From positions 186,001-250,000 of the forward strand of contig NZ_CAIJCS010000019.1 in the NCBI RefSeq assembly GCF_903819165.1: a stretch of 64,000 bases of DNA. The letters run 5' to 3'. Origin of the DNA: Aedoeadaptatus nemausensis (GTDB lineage: Bacteria; Bacillota; Clostridia; Tissierellales; Peptoniphilaceae). The stretch's first letter is position 1. Each line of letters begins with the position of its first letter. Both the position numbers and the translations under genes were made by a program. The notes under the pieces are model-generated. The model worked only from the letters and a program-made list of their open reading frames with translations. It searched no databases and had not been told where the DNA came from. Positions 8,906-17,649 of this stretch are shown here, one piece after another.

Positions 8906-9850
8906 CTAAGGCTGCGGGCTCAGGAGCTCGTCGAGATAAGCTTCGATCTCTGCGGGGTCGGTCAGTTGTAAAAGGGCGCTTCGATGGCGCTTGGCGTGTT
9001 CAAATCCCTTTAAATAGCCGATGAAGTGTTTCCGCATTTCCACAACGCCTAAGTGTTCCCCTTTTTCTTCGATGCTCATTCTCAAATGCTCTTTCGCCAG
9101 GTCGACGATTTCTTCTTCTCTTAAGGGAGTGATCGCTTCGCCTCTCAGGGCCTCTCCCATTTCCCGGAAGATAAAGGGATGGCCGATGGCGCCTCTTCCC
9201 ACGGCAACGCCTAATATTCCCTCTTCCCTAAAGTGCATGGCATCTTCCCCCGTGGTAATGTCGCCGTTGGCAATGACGGGAATGGAAAGACTTTTCGCCA
9301 TGCGACGGATAAAATCCCAGTCCGCCTCGCCGGAATAGTAAGCCTCTCTGCTTCTGCCGTGAACGGTAACAAAGGACGCCCCTTCTTCTTCGGCGATTCT
9401 TGCTATGGCCATGCCCTCTTCGTCTCCTTCTAAAAAGCCTTTTCGAACTTTTACGCTTACGGGAACGGGTGAGGACTTTACGGAAGCGCGAATAATTTTC
9501 CGCGCCTTCTCCGGTTCTTTTAAGAGGGCGCTTCCGCTGCCGGTTTTGACGATTTTCGGCGCCGGACACCCCATATTGATGTCGATGCTTCTATAAATTT
9601 TTAGGGAGTCTCCCAAAGATTCGATTACGGAGGCGAACTGATCGCCGTCGTCTCCGAAAAGCTGTAGCGATACGGGAGCTTCTTCGGGGGAAACGATCAT
9701 CAGGCGCTTAGTTTTTTTATCCCCGTAATAGAGTGCCTTTACGCTTACCATTTCCGTAGTGGAGTAATCCATGCCGAAACGGCTGCAGATCACGCGGAAA
9801 CTTCTGTCGGTGTAGCCCGCCATCGGGGCCAATGCAACTGTAAAATCCAT
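8906..9850 (-). CDS. dusB: tRNA-dihydrouridine synthase
   Basis: 314 residues, typical of bacterial Dus enzymes. A TIM-barrel flavoprotein that uses FMN and NADPH to reduce uridines in the tRNA D-loop. The N-terminus APMAGYTDRSFR and the active-site NMGCPAPKIVKTGSGSALL with catalytic Cys near residue 97 are clear, as is IANGDI of the phosphate-binding region. The ATG overlaps the coaX stop codon as TAATG, which indicates translational coupling. It is the last gene of the P1 peptidase-panT-coaX-dusB operon. The coaX-dusB pairing is common in Firmicutes. The exact Dus subtype is inferred from context. Confidence 0.92.
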   Translation of the reverse strand: MDFTVALAPMAGYTDRSFRVICSRFGMDYSTTEMVSVKALYYGDKKTKRLMIVSPEEAPVSLQLFGDDGDQFASVIESLGDSLKIYRSIDINMGCPAPKIVKTGSGSALLKEPEKARKIIRASVKSSPVPVSVKVRKGFLEGDEEGMAIARIAEEEGASFVTVHGRSREAYYSGEADWDFIRRMAKSLSIPVIANGDITTGEDAMHFREEGILGVAVGRGAIGHPFIFREMGEALRGEAITPLREEEIVDLAKEHLRMSIEEKGEHLGVVEMRKHFIGYLKGFEHAKRHRSALLQLTDPAEIEAYLDELLSPQP

Positions 9851-10623
9851 TAGTTGTTCATATCGTAGACGATGCGGAGGCCGTCCATGGTAAGGTCCCG
9901 ATCGATGATGATATTGTACTCGCTGTCGGAAACGAGGAGATTGGAGAATCCTCCCGTAGCGATAATATGCACATCGGAGGGATCTTTTTCAATCTCTTCG
10001 CAAATATGTTTTACGATGCCGTCGATCATAGTAGAGAAACCGTAGTAGAGGCCGTTTTGCATACTGCTTACTGTAGTCTTGCCGATGACTTTTTCGGGCT
10101 TGATAATTTCGATCTTCGGAAGTTTCGACGTTCTCGACACGAGGGCTTCGGCGGAAATGCTGATGCCCGGCAAAATCAGTCCGCCTAAGTAATTTTTCTT
10201 TTCGTCCACGACGCAAAAGGTAATAGCCGTTCCGAGATCGATAATTATACAGGGTCCGCCGTAACGCTCCACGGCGGCGATGGCATTGACGATGCGATCG
10301 GCGCCTACTTCTTTCGGATTGTCGTAGCGAATATTAATGCCTGTCTTGACGCCGGCGCCGACGATCATCGGGTATTGATGAAAGTATTTGACGATCATGT
10401 TCTGCATGGTATGCATAATGTTCGGCACGACCGAAGACATGATCACCGCTTCAATGTCCACGGGCTTCAATTGTACATTGGCGAGCATCTCCGTCACCAG
10501 CATGCCGAATTCATCGCTGGTCTTTTTTTGATCTGAGGAGATGCGCCAGTCGTGGATCAGTTCCTTACCTTTAAAGGCGCCGAACACAATATTTGTATTT
10601 CCTACATCGATTGCTAATAACAT
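9850..10623 (-). CDS. coaX: Type III pantothenate kinase
   Basis: 257 residues, standard for CoaX, which phosphorylates pantothenate in the first step of CoA synthesis and is not feedback-inhibited by CoA. The ATP-binding DVGNTNIVFG at the N-terminus, GADRIVNAIA in the middle and IDLGTAITF (catalytic Asp/phosphate region) of the ASKHA fold are all present. AGGTGA precedes the ATG at 10623. The PanT-like transporter gene ends 21 bases upstream, which links pantothenate uptake to its first phosphorylation. Confidence 0.94.
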   Translation of the reverse strand: MLLAIDVGNTNIVFGAFKGKELIHDWRISSDQKKTSDEFGMLVTEMLANVQLKPVDIEAVIMSSVVPNIMHTMQNMIVKYFHQYPMIVGAGVKTGINIRYDNPKEVGADRIVNAIAAVERYGGPCIIIDLGTAITFCVVDEKKNYLGGLILPGISISAEALVSRTSKLPKIEIIKPEKVIGKTTVSSMQNGLYYGFSTMIDGIVKHICEEIEKDPSDVHIIATGGFSNLLVSDSEYNIIIDRDLTMDGLRIVYDMNN

Positions 10624-10644
10624 ATTTCACCTGATTCTTTCGAT

Positions 10645-11394
10645 TTATTTTTTAGCATACCACGCGCTCACAACACCTGTGGAGACGATGGTTGCGATAA
10701 TGCCTTCCGGCACGCCCGACGTAGCGATGGTGCCGAAGATCACCGTATTGACGAGCTCCTGAGAAGCGCCCATGGCTTCCACAAAACGCTCGGCAAAGAA
10801 AATATAAATGCCCGTCATCACCATGGCGGAGTGGATCACCGTGGCGAGAAAGGACGCCAGCACCACCGCCGAGCTCTTCGCTTCCGAGCGGGCAAGCAAA
10901 TATAAGAGGCCGAGAGAGAGGAGAAGAAAGGCGATGTTTAATGCAAAGCCCGCGCCCATTTTCTCCGCACCTACGTTTTTTATAATGCCCACTATTAAAA
11001 ATCCGATAACCGCGATCCAGGCGATCATGCCGAGGATTTTCAACCGCTTGCCGTCGATGCGCTTAAAGGCGGCGAAGAGAACATAGGCGATGAGTCCCAG
11101 CAAAATACGGGGCGCGATGGATATCAGGGGATTATAAAACACGAATGAAATAGGTGTAGGCCGCGTAATGGCATTAAAAAGAGAGCTTAAGCCGAATATA
11201 AGCCCGACGAAAGCGCCGACCACGGGCCCTTCGATAAAGGCGGCGATGAGAACAGGAATGTGCATAGTCGTGGCATTTAAGGGCCCGATGGGCACAAAGC
11301 CCAAGGGCGTCATACCGAGTACCACGGTAATGGCGCCGAGGATACCGATGACGACGATCTGACGGGTCGACAGTTTATTAGATTTTTTCTTCAA
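10645..11394 (-). CDS. panT: ECF transporter S component, probably pantothenate (PanT-like)
   Basis: 249 residues with about six hydrophobic membrane segments. The start TRQIVVIGILGAITVVLGMT and the block PTPISFVFYNPLISIAPRI are typical of the ECF S-component family annotated PanT. Such proteins bind the vitamin and dock on a shared EcfA-EcfA'-EcfT module; such a module is at 50.3-52.8 kb. The assignment to pantothenate rests on the family resemblance and on coaX lying 21 bases downstream. The start is a TTG codon at 11394 with GGAGG six bases upstream. Confidence 0.72.
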   Translation of the reverse strand: MKKKSNKLSTRQIVVIGILGAITVVLGMTPLGFVPIGPLNATTMHIPVLIAAFIEGPVVGAFVGLIFGLSSLFNAITRPTPISFVFYNPLISIAPRILLGLIAYVLFAAFKRIDGKRLKILGMIAWIAVIGFLIVGIIKNVGAEKMGAGFALNIAFLLLSLGLLYLLARSEAKSSAVVLASFLATVIHSAMVMTGIYIFFAERFVEAMGASQELVNTVIFGTIATSGVPEGIIATIVSTGVVSAWYAKK

Positions 11395-11428
11395 TTGATA
11401 CCTCCGATCCGGCTCGTTCCGATGCCGG

Positions 11429-12346
11429 TCAATTACTTAATAGGGCGTTTGCCACCGCTCGCGCGACCACTTTCGGCATATATACTTCCGCCAACTGCGG
11501 ATCGCATTCTTTTTCATTAGTCGCTACTGTAAAAATCGTGTCCCCGTCCAGGGATGTGTGTACGGGCACGATGGATCTTGCCAATCCGTTATGGCTTATG
11601 GACGCCAGTTTACAAAGTTCGGTTTTCGAAAATCTTCCGTCCGTAGCCACGACAGCGAGGGTGGTGTTTTGGTGTTTGCCTTTTTCAAAATCTACCCGCC
11701 CTTCGGCGAGAGCTTCTTCCACGGAGAAAGCTTTACCGTCTACTACGGGCTCGGCGAGCCACTTCTCCCCTTCTACATCGTAAATGTTTCCGAAGGCGTT
11801 CAGAGCCACCATGGCCGCAAAGGTAACGCCTCCTACTTTAATCGAGGCGCTTCCCACGCCGGATTTCACGGCGTATTCGACACCCATGCTCTTGGCCACC
11901 GTAGCGCCCGTTCCCGCGCCGACGATGCCCTGCCTCTTTTCGTGCACGCTTGCCCTTTTATATGCGTCGAGCCCCATGGCCCTATCGGGCCAAGCGTCGG
12001 CGGATTTATAGGTGAGGTCGAATAACACGGCCGAGGGCACAATGGGCACGACGCCCACGCCTACATCGAAGCCGATTTTATCTTCTCTCAGACCTCGCAT
12101 GACGCCGCTCGCCGCTTCCAGTCCGTAAGCGGAACCGCCGCTTAAGACGAAAGCGTGAACCTCGTCCACGGCGTAGGTCGGATTTAAGAGCACACACTCC
12201 CGCGTGCCCGGCGCGCCGCCTCGAACGTCGACACCTGCCGTATTGCCTTTCGGCGGTAAGATCACCGTGACCCCCGTTCCCTTTTCGAGATCTTCGGCGT
12301 GTCCCACGGCGATGCCTTTAACGTCGGTAATATACCCACTGTACAT
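11429..12346 (-). CDS. P1 family (S58, DmpA-like) peptidase
   Basis: 305 residues. The S58/DmpA family are self-cleaving N-terminal-nucleophile aminopeptidases or amidases. Visible signatures are TAGVDVRGGAPGTRE near residue 40, FVLSGGSAYGLEAASG near 88, VGAGTGATVAKSMG near 160 and KHQNTTLAVVATDGRF near 235, where cleavage before Thr would release the nucleophile. First gene of the operon that continues with panT, coaX and dusB; GGAGGG lies 7 bases before the ATG. Substrate unknown. In some bacteria relatives act on beta-alanyl peptides; given the pantothenate genes next door, release of beta-alanine is a tempting but unproven role. Confidence 0.85.
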   Translation of the reverse strand: MYSGYITDVKGIAVGHAEDLEKGTGVTVILPPKGNTAGVDVRGGAPGTRECVLLNPTYAVDEVHAFVLSGGSAYGLEAASGVMRGLREDKIGFDVGVGVVPIVPSAVLFDLTYKSADAWPDRAMGLDAYKRASVHEKRQGIVGAGTGATVAKSMGVEYAVKSGVGSASIKVGGVTFAAMVALNAFGNIYDVEGEKWLAEPVVDGKAFSVEEALAEGRVDFEKGKHQNTTLAVVATDGRFSKTELCKLASISHNGLARSIVPVHTSLDGDTIFTVATNEKECDPQLAEVYMPKVVARAVANALLSN

Positions 12347-12365
12347 GGAATCCCTCCAAACGTTT

Positions 12366-12376
12366 AGATTATATCA
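12366..12376 (-). promoter_or_regulatory. Extended -10 promoter of the P1 peptidase-panT-coaX-dusB operon
   Basis: Minus strand TGATATAAT matches the extended -10 consensus (TGn-TATAAT) about 20 bases upstream of the start codon. No good -35 is seen, as is common for extended -10 promoters. Confidence 0.65.
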
Positions 12377-12538
12377 TATTTCTCCTAAACTCCCGGAAAC
12401 TCTTTACGTCACATTTTATTATCTCAGAGATAGGGGATAATTCCCATAATCACCGTGCCATTTTTAAAATGAAAAGTATCTTTTTATCTAAGCTTCAGAT
12501 TTTGTTGGAAACCCCCTACTCTTCAAGGCACCTTTTGG

Positions 12539-12544
12539 TATAAT
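12539..12544 (+). promoter_or_regulatory. -10 element upstream of the PBP1 gene
   Basis: A TATAAT box 24 bases before the ATG, followed by AAAGGAGG. No convincing -35 was found at 16-18 bases. Confidence 0.5.
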
Positions 12545-12567
12545 AAGACATTATAAAGGAGGTTTCT

Positions 12568-14976
12568 ATGCCTAGAAAAAGTGGACAGACGAGGCGCGAA
12601 GATAATACTCTGCGCTGGAGCTCTGCCTTTAAAATCATCTTGTTATTATTTATTATTGCGGGCATTACTTTGGTAGGCATTGCCTTTTCCTATGCCATTA
12701 CCGCCATCAGCGAATCACCGGAAATCGATCCGAAAAATGTTCGTGCCGCCATTGCCGAAACATCGGTGGTGCGGGATAAAGACGGCGAAAATGTGGAACG
12801 GCTCGTTCAAAACGAATACAGTCAATGGGTCTCCATCGATCGTATGCCCGAGCATTTACAAGAGGCTGCCGTCGCCATTGAAGACCAACGCTTCTATGAA
12901 CACGGTGGCGTAGATTTCAGACGCCTTATTTCCGCCACCATCAGAAACCTGCAGGATATGGACTTCAGCCAAGGGGGCTCCACCATTACTATGCAGGTGG
13001 CGAAGAACTTATACACCTCGCCTGTAAAAAGTTACGCGAGAAAGTTCCAAGATATTTACTATGCTTTCCAATTGGAGAGCAATTTGTCGAAAAAGCAAAT
13101 TCTCGAAGCCTATCTTAACTCCGCCGCCTTTTCTAAAGGCACCATCGGCGTAGAGGCAGCGGCCAAATCGTTCTTCAATAAGGATGTAGAGGATCTTACC
13201 CTGGCCGAATCCGCCATGATCGTCGGCATTACCAATCGCCCTTCGGAATACACCCCCTATAATGTGGCGCCCATTGAGGAAGGCGAGGATCTGGAATCTA
13301 TCGATCTCGCCCTGATTCCCGCTACGGAAAAAACGGGAGAGGAAGAGGAAGTAGGCGAAGGTACCCGCGAACTCGCCGACAGACTGGCCGAAGCGGATCT
13401 TATCGATCCCTTTGAAAAGAACCAAATTAAATCCGGCGACATTATTGTGGGCAAGGCCATCCCCAATCCCACCAGTAAAAAACGCCAAGAGCTGATTCTG
13501 CACAAAATGAATTCTCTCGGCATGATCGACGAATCCACGATGAAAGACGCCATTAACGAACCCATCGATTTAAACCTTGGCGTCCGCACGACAAAGGGCA
13601 TTTCATCTTATTATGTGGATGCCGTAAAAGACGAAGTCCTCGCCATTTTACGGGCCCAAGGCCATAAAGAAGAGGATGCTCAAAATATTCTCTATAACGG
13701 CGGCCTCGTCATCGAAACGCCTTTGGATTTAAATGTTCAAAAAATTCTGGAAGATAAAGTGGCACAAAACACGTTCTTCCCCGGTCGCCACACGGATAAA
13801 AACGGTATTATTCAGCCTCAAGTAGGTATTACGGTTATGAATCACCAGACGGGCCAAGTAGTGGCCATTGTCGGCGGACGGGGTATCGGCGGAAATAATA
13901 TTTTAAACCGCGCGAAAAACCCGAGACAACCGGGATCGTCCATTAAGCCCATCGGACCCTACCTCGCCCTTTTAAATGAAGGAGGCACGGCGGGAGATGT
14001 TTACCGCGACCTTCCCCGTCCGGGCGGGTGGCCGAAAAACTCCACGGGTTACCAAGGCTACGCCACGGTACGCAATCTGATTCGTAACTCTTCGAACGTA
14101 GGAGCTGTTCTCGTAGGGAAAGGTTTGGCAAGCGACGAAAATGCGGCAAGCCGCATGATGATCGACAATCTGAAAAAGATGCAGATTTCAACCATCGTCA
14201 CGCCGGAAGATGACGAGCGCTACGTTAATATCGACGCGCAAAAATACAACGACGTGAACCTGGCATCCCTTACCCTGGGCGGCATGACCGTGGGCATCAG
14301 TCCTCTGGAAATGGCTGGCGCCTTCAGCACCTTCCCCAATGGCGGTGAGTTTATTAAGCCTTCTTTCGTCGACAAGATTACGGACAAATCCGGCAAGGTT
14401 ATCTTTGAAAATGAAAGAGAAACCACGGAAATCACCTCGCCGCAAAACGCCTATATCATGACCTCCATGCTCGAGAGCGTCGTTAAAAGAGGTACTGGTA
14501 CCTACGCTAATTTCAGCGGACAGGCCATCGCCGGTAAAACCGGTACGACCAACAGCAAGCGGGACAGCTGGTTTGTAGGCTATACTCCCTACTACACCGC
14601 ATCCGTTTGGATCGGCAACGACGACAATACGCCTCTTTGGGACCACTCCCGTATGGCGGCCAATTTATGGCGTTCCATTATGCGCGATGTCCACAAGGAT
14701 TTGGAATACAAAGACTTTACGGCGCCGGAAGACGGCTTGTATAAAAAGTATATCCCCGTCGCCGGTTATACGGAAATCTTCGCCGAGGGTACTTCTCCCA
14801 AGGGACTTAAAAATCTCTACAGAAATATTCCCCCGAAACCGAAGAAGGTCGAAAAGAAAGAAGACGATCAAGACAAGGACAATAAGAATTCAAGCGGCAA
14901 CAGCTCGAGTAAGACCGGGCAAGGATCCGGAAGTTCCTCAAGCGGCAGCGGCAATTCTTCTAAAAAATCTCAATAA
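12568..14976 (+). CDS. ponA: Class A penicillin-binding protein (transglycosylase/transpeptidase)
   Basis: 802 residues. A short basic cytoplasmic head and one transmembrane segment (about 15-45) precede a GT51 glycosyltransferase domain (EDQRFYEHGGVDFRR near residue 107 with the catalytic Glu; GGSTITMQVAKNL near 136). The transpeptidase domain shows all three motifs: SSIK near 458 (nucleophile Ser), SSN near 512 and KTGTT near 654. It polymerises and cross-links peptidoglycan outside the membrane. A Lys/Glu then Ser/Gly-rich low-complexity tail after about 760 is typical of Firmicutes PBP1. An acidic insertion near 235-270 sits within the GT51-linker region. Monocistronic, with AAAGGAGG before the start. 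Confidence 0.95.
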   Translation: MPRKSGQTRREDNTLRWSSAFKIILLLFIIAGITLVGIAFSYAITAISESPEIDPKNVRAAIAETSVVRDKDGENVERLVQNEYSQWVSIDRMPEHLQEAAVAIEDQRFYEHGGVDFRRLISATIRNLQDMDFSQGGSTITMQVAKNLYTSPVKSYARKFQDIYYAFQLESNLSKKQILEAYLNSAAFSKGTIGVEAAAKSFFNKDVEDLTLAESAMIVGITNRPSEYTPYNVAPIEEGEDLESIDLALIPATEKTGEEEEVGEGTRELADRLAEADLIDPFEKNQIKSGDIIVGKAIPNPTSKKRQELILHKMNSLGMIDESTMKDAINEPIDLNLGVRTTKGISSYYVDAVKDEVLAILRAQGHKEEDAQNILYNGGLVIETPLDLNVQKILEDKVAQNTFFPGRHTDKNGIIQPQVGITVMNHQTGQVVAIVGGRGIGGNNILNRAKNPRQPGSSIKPIGPYLALLNEGGTAGDVYRDLPRPGGWPKNSTGYQGYATVRNLIRNSSNVGAVLVGKGLASDENAASRMMIDNLKKMQISTIVTPEDDERYVNIDAQKYNDVNLASLTLGGMTVGISPLEMAGAFSTFPNGGEFIKPSFVDKITDKSGKVIFENERETTEITSPQNAYIMTSMLESVVKRGTGTYANFSGQAIAGKTGTTNSKRDSWFVGYTPYYTASVWIGNDDNTPLWDHSRMAANLWRSIMRDVHKDLEYKDFTAPEDGLYKKYIPVAGYTEIFAEGTSPKGLKNLYRNIPPKPKKVEKKEDDQDKDNKNSSGNSSSKTGQGSGSSSSGSGNSSKKSQ

Positions 14977-15064
14977 TCAAAAAAGGAGTTTCCTTCGGGG
15001 ATTTCACTTAAGGATTTTCTGAAAAACGATTATTTTTGAGCGAAGGCTTCAAATGGAAACGAAA

Positions 15065-15113
15065 ACAACCGACTACACAAGAGTAAAAATGCTCCTGCGT
15101 AGTCGGTTTTTCT
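15065..15113 (+). terminator. Rho-independent terminator downstream of the PBP1 gene
   Basis: AACCGACTAC and GTAGTCGGTT form a ten-base-pair stem followed by TTTCTTT. It marks the end of the PBP1 unit and the left edge of the AT-richer accessory island. Confidence 0.75.
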
Positions 15114-15201
15114 TTGTCACTATTATGTGGTTTAATAACTTGCTATTCTGTAGCTTTAGAGTGATATATGTACATACCAAAATTAAGGAGGTACATAAAC
15201 C

Positions 15202-15821
15202 ATGATGATAAAATATAACATCAAAGACAGAAAGTCTTTTGTAAAGGCACTTGAAGAAATTACTGGGGCGAAGGCAAAATACCTTTATGTGCCTTCCTTG
15301 CTTTTGAGATGGGCATTTTCACCGTAACCCGTGAAGGTAACCTTGACTATGACGATGAAGCCAACACAGCTGATATGGAACGTGTGCTTGAAAAACTCGC
15401 TCAGAAGGGCTACCACGCAGAACAGCCGGAAGGCACAGAACTTACCATTACCTTACCTAGCGATTGTGTGAACACTGATATCTTTAACAACCTGTTTACG
15501 GCCAAGAGTAGCCTTATCAAAAATGCTCTAGATAACGCCAGCCTTCCGATTGAGGTAACCAAGGATAAGGTTTTATTTCCTTGGTTTGCCACAATACCTG
15601 AGCCTGATAAGGTGACAGCATACACACAGTTGATTTCTGCCCTTTGTAAAATAAGCAGGGAACAGAAACGCATATTGGCAAAGGAAAAGCCTGTGAATAA
15701 TGAGAAGTACGCTTTCCGGTGCTTTCTATTGAGGCTTGGTTTTATCGGTGACGAGTTCAAAACCACAAGGAAAATCCTCCTACAGAACCTTTCCGACAAC
15801 GGAGCATGGAAATCCCAATAA
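15202..15821 (+). pseudogene. Frameshifted small mobile-element protein (virulence-related-protein-like)
   Basis: A good ribosome-binding site (AAGGAGG) and ATG at 15202 open a frame of 41 codons that ends soon after KAKYLYVPS. The next frame picks up at about 15309 with MGIFTVTREGNLDYDDEAN and continues for 170 codons to 15821. Joining them needs a one-base insertion near 15300. I recall the joined product as a family often called virulence-related protein in conjugative elements of Firmicutes; that naming is from memory and says little about function. A single sequencing error could also explain the break. Confidence 0.6.
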
Positions 15822-15866
15822 ACTTGCTTCTCAAAAATGGGTAGCAAGCTATATCTTAAAAACGAG

Positions 15867-15906
15867 AAACAGTCCCAAACCAGTTGATTCGCTTGGGGCT
15901 GTTTGT
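15867..15906 (+). terminator. Probable terminator after the frameshifted gene
   Basis: ACAGTCCCAA and TTGGGGCTGT pair around a loop and are followed by TTGTTGTT. Confidence 0.55.
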
Positions 15907-15908
15907 TG

Positions 15909-17440
15909 TTATTCCATAGGTTGAACTTGTGTATCAATAAAAGCTATTTCTTCTGCGGAAAGTTTATATCTTGAGAAGGATTGTTTATCGATACTTGCAA
16001 TAGAGTCAGTCCAATCGATGTCGGATTTAGAAGTAAAATCTTGAATTGGAATATATGACCAATTACCGACAGGGTTATGCTGTGTTTTCTTGCAAAGACC
16101 CAGTAGGGCTCTAGTAAATTTAGTTTTTTACATATTTCAAAAGGTTCTGAGCTGCTAGCTCCGTATCTAGGCATCCAATACTAATAAATGTTGGTGTTGC
16201 AGATTCTCCCAGAATAGCAACTCCTGAGGTGCTAAGTGTTTCACCAAAAGCACCAGAGCCGTTTGATTTAGGAACAAAAACTTTGAATTTATCGATATTA
16301 TTATTTTCTAGATATCTAGGAGTCTTATACTTTCTTTCAATACATCGATATACTCGTTTTCCTTCTAATAAACTTAAAAGCTTGTAATGGCTTACGCAAG
16401 CTTTGGACTTATCGGAAAAGGCAAAATCAATCACATCAAATGAAGAAGATTTAAGTTCAAATTCTTCATTAGTAGATAAAGAAGTTACATCAGGATATTT
16501 TTTCTGAATTGCCCTAATTCTTGCATCAGCCGAATCAGGATGAGCCTTTAAGAAACAATCATTAAATTTGAGGTCTGAACGACCTCCATACATAATAGAC
16601 GATAGGTTGTATTTAACATTTTATGGAAATGCTGTGAAAACGATCTTAGCAATTCATTAGGAATGAACTTTTTAATAGATCCATAATCAGTATAGTCATC
16701 GCTTAAAAGAATAGCTACACCGCCTTTGATACCAACAGATGGGAATACATCCTTTGAATCACCAAAATAACCTATCACTGTTAAATGCGAGTCATCTAGC
16801 ATTTTCTTGTTCCAAATTTTAGCTATTTGACCAGCATAAAACAAGAAACGAGCCGGCATAATTAAAGACACCACTTTAGATATAGCAGTAGCGCCATCCC
16901 AGAAATAAGGATAGATAGGAGCTTTCTTATTATTGTTTGCTCCTTCTTCCTAATATGACAGATTTCCAACTACGGCATCAAATTCATTTCACCTACTCCT
17001 TTCCCCAGAAGTTTCCACGGAGCACACGTTTGCGGAACTGATCGGGTTTATTTCTTATAGTATTTGATAGGTCATCAAAGCAATGGGCATTTACCTTTTA
17101 CTTGCTATACCCTGTAAGTGTTCTGTTGGTGATTGCCTTCGATATTGGTGTTTTACAGATGACAAATACATTCTCTTCAACAGCCTTGTTCCAGAGTGCC
17201 TGCTTTTTTTCAAGAGACAGCTTTTTATCCCCCAATGCATCAAGCTTTGTTCTGTAGCAGCTATATGTGACATAAAGAGGATAAAGACCTGTTTTACTGT
17301 TGATTTCAAGAATCTGTGCATCCTTCTTGCCAAAGGTTCTCTTTGTCACTTCACCTCGGTTTACGAAACGAGTTGTGTCCGAGGTTTCATTATACTGTTC
17401 ATCCCAGAAGTCCCATCCACCGAGTGTGTCGCTCATGTGC
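15909..17440 (-). pseudogene. Ruined N6-adenine DNA methylase (Eco57I-type) fragment
   Basis: The translated pieces line up as one methylase-like protein: SDTLGGWDFWDEQYN at the N-terminal end, ITNRTLTGYSK, then (after frameshifts near 17010 and 16990) FDAVVGN, then MPARFLFYAGQIAKIWN, KVFVPKSNGSGAFGETLS and, after another shift near 16130, the C-terminal EEIAFIDTQVQPME. The catalytic NPPY motif expected after VVGN reads Asn-Leu-Ser-Tyr-stop (16951-16965). The N-terminal part of a normal enzyme is missing. With at least four frame breaks, a stop and a destroyed active site, it cannot be functional. It was probably the methylase of a restriction-modification system carried by a mobile element. 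Confidence 0.75.
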
Positions 17441-17564
17441 ATATTCACGAGAACAAAACAATAAATTTTATACATTTTAACGGCACAGCCGCTTAGGGTA
17501 CGAAACTCATACTCAGAGTTACGAAAATGAACAAGAGGTACGAAAACTAATGCGCTAACCCTAA

Positions 17565-17618
17565 AACAAAAGGGACTGACTGCAAACATGAGCATGCAGG
17601 AGTCCCCCTTTTAATAAT
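17565..17618 (-). terminator. Terminator of the island ABC/ECF operon
   Basis: On the minus strand GGGACTCCTGCA and TGCAGTCAGTCCC pair, followed by TTTTGTTTT, about 35-80 bases after the stop of the last ABC gene. Confidence 0.65.
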
Positions 17619-17649
17619 AATTGAAGTTGCTAAATTAAAATAAATTTGT

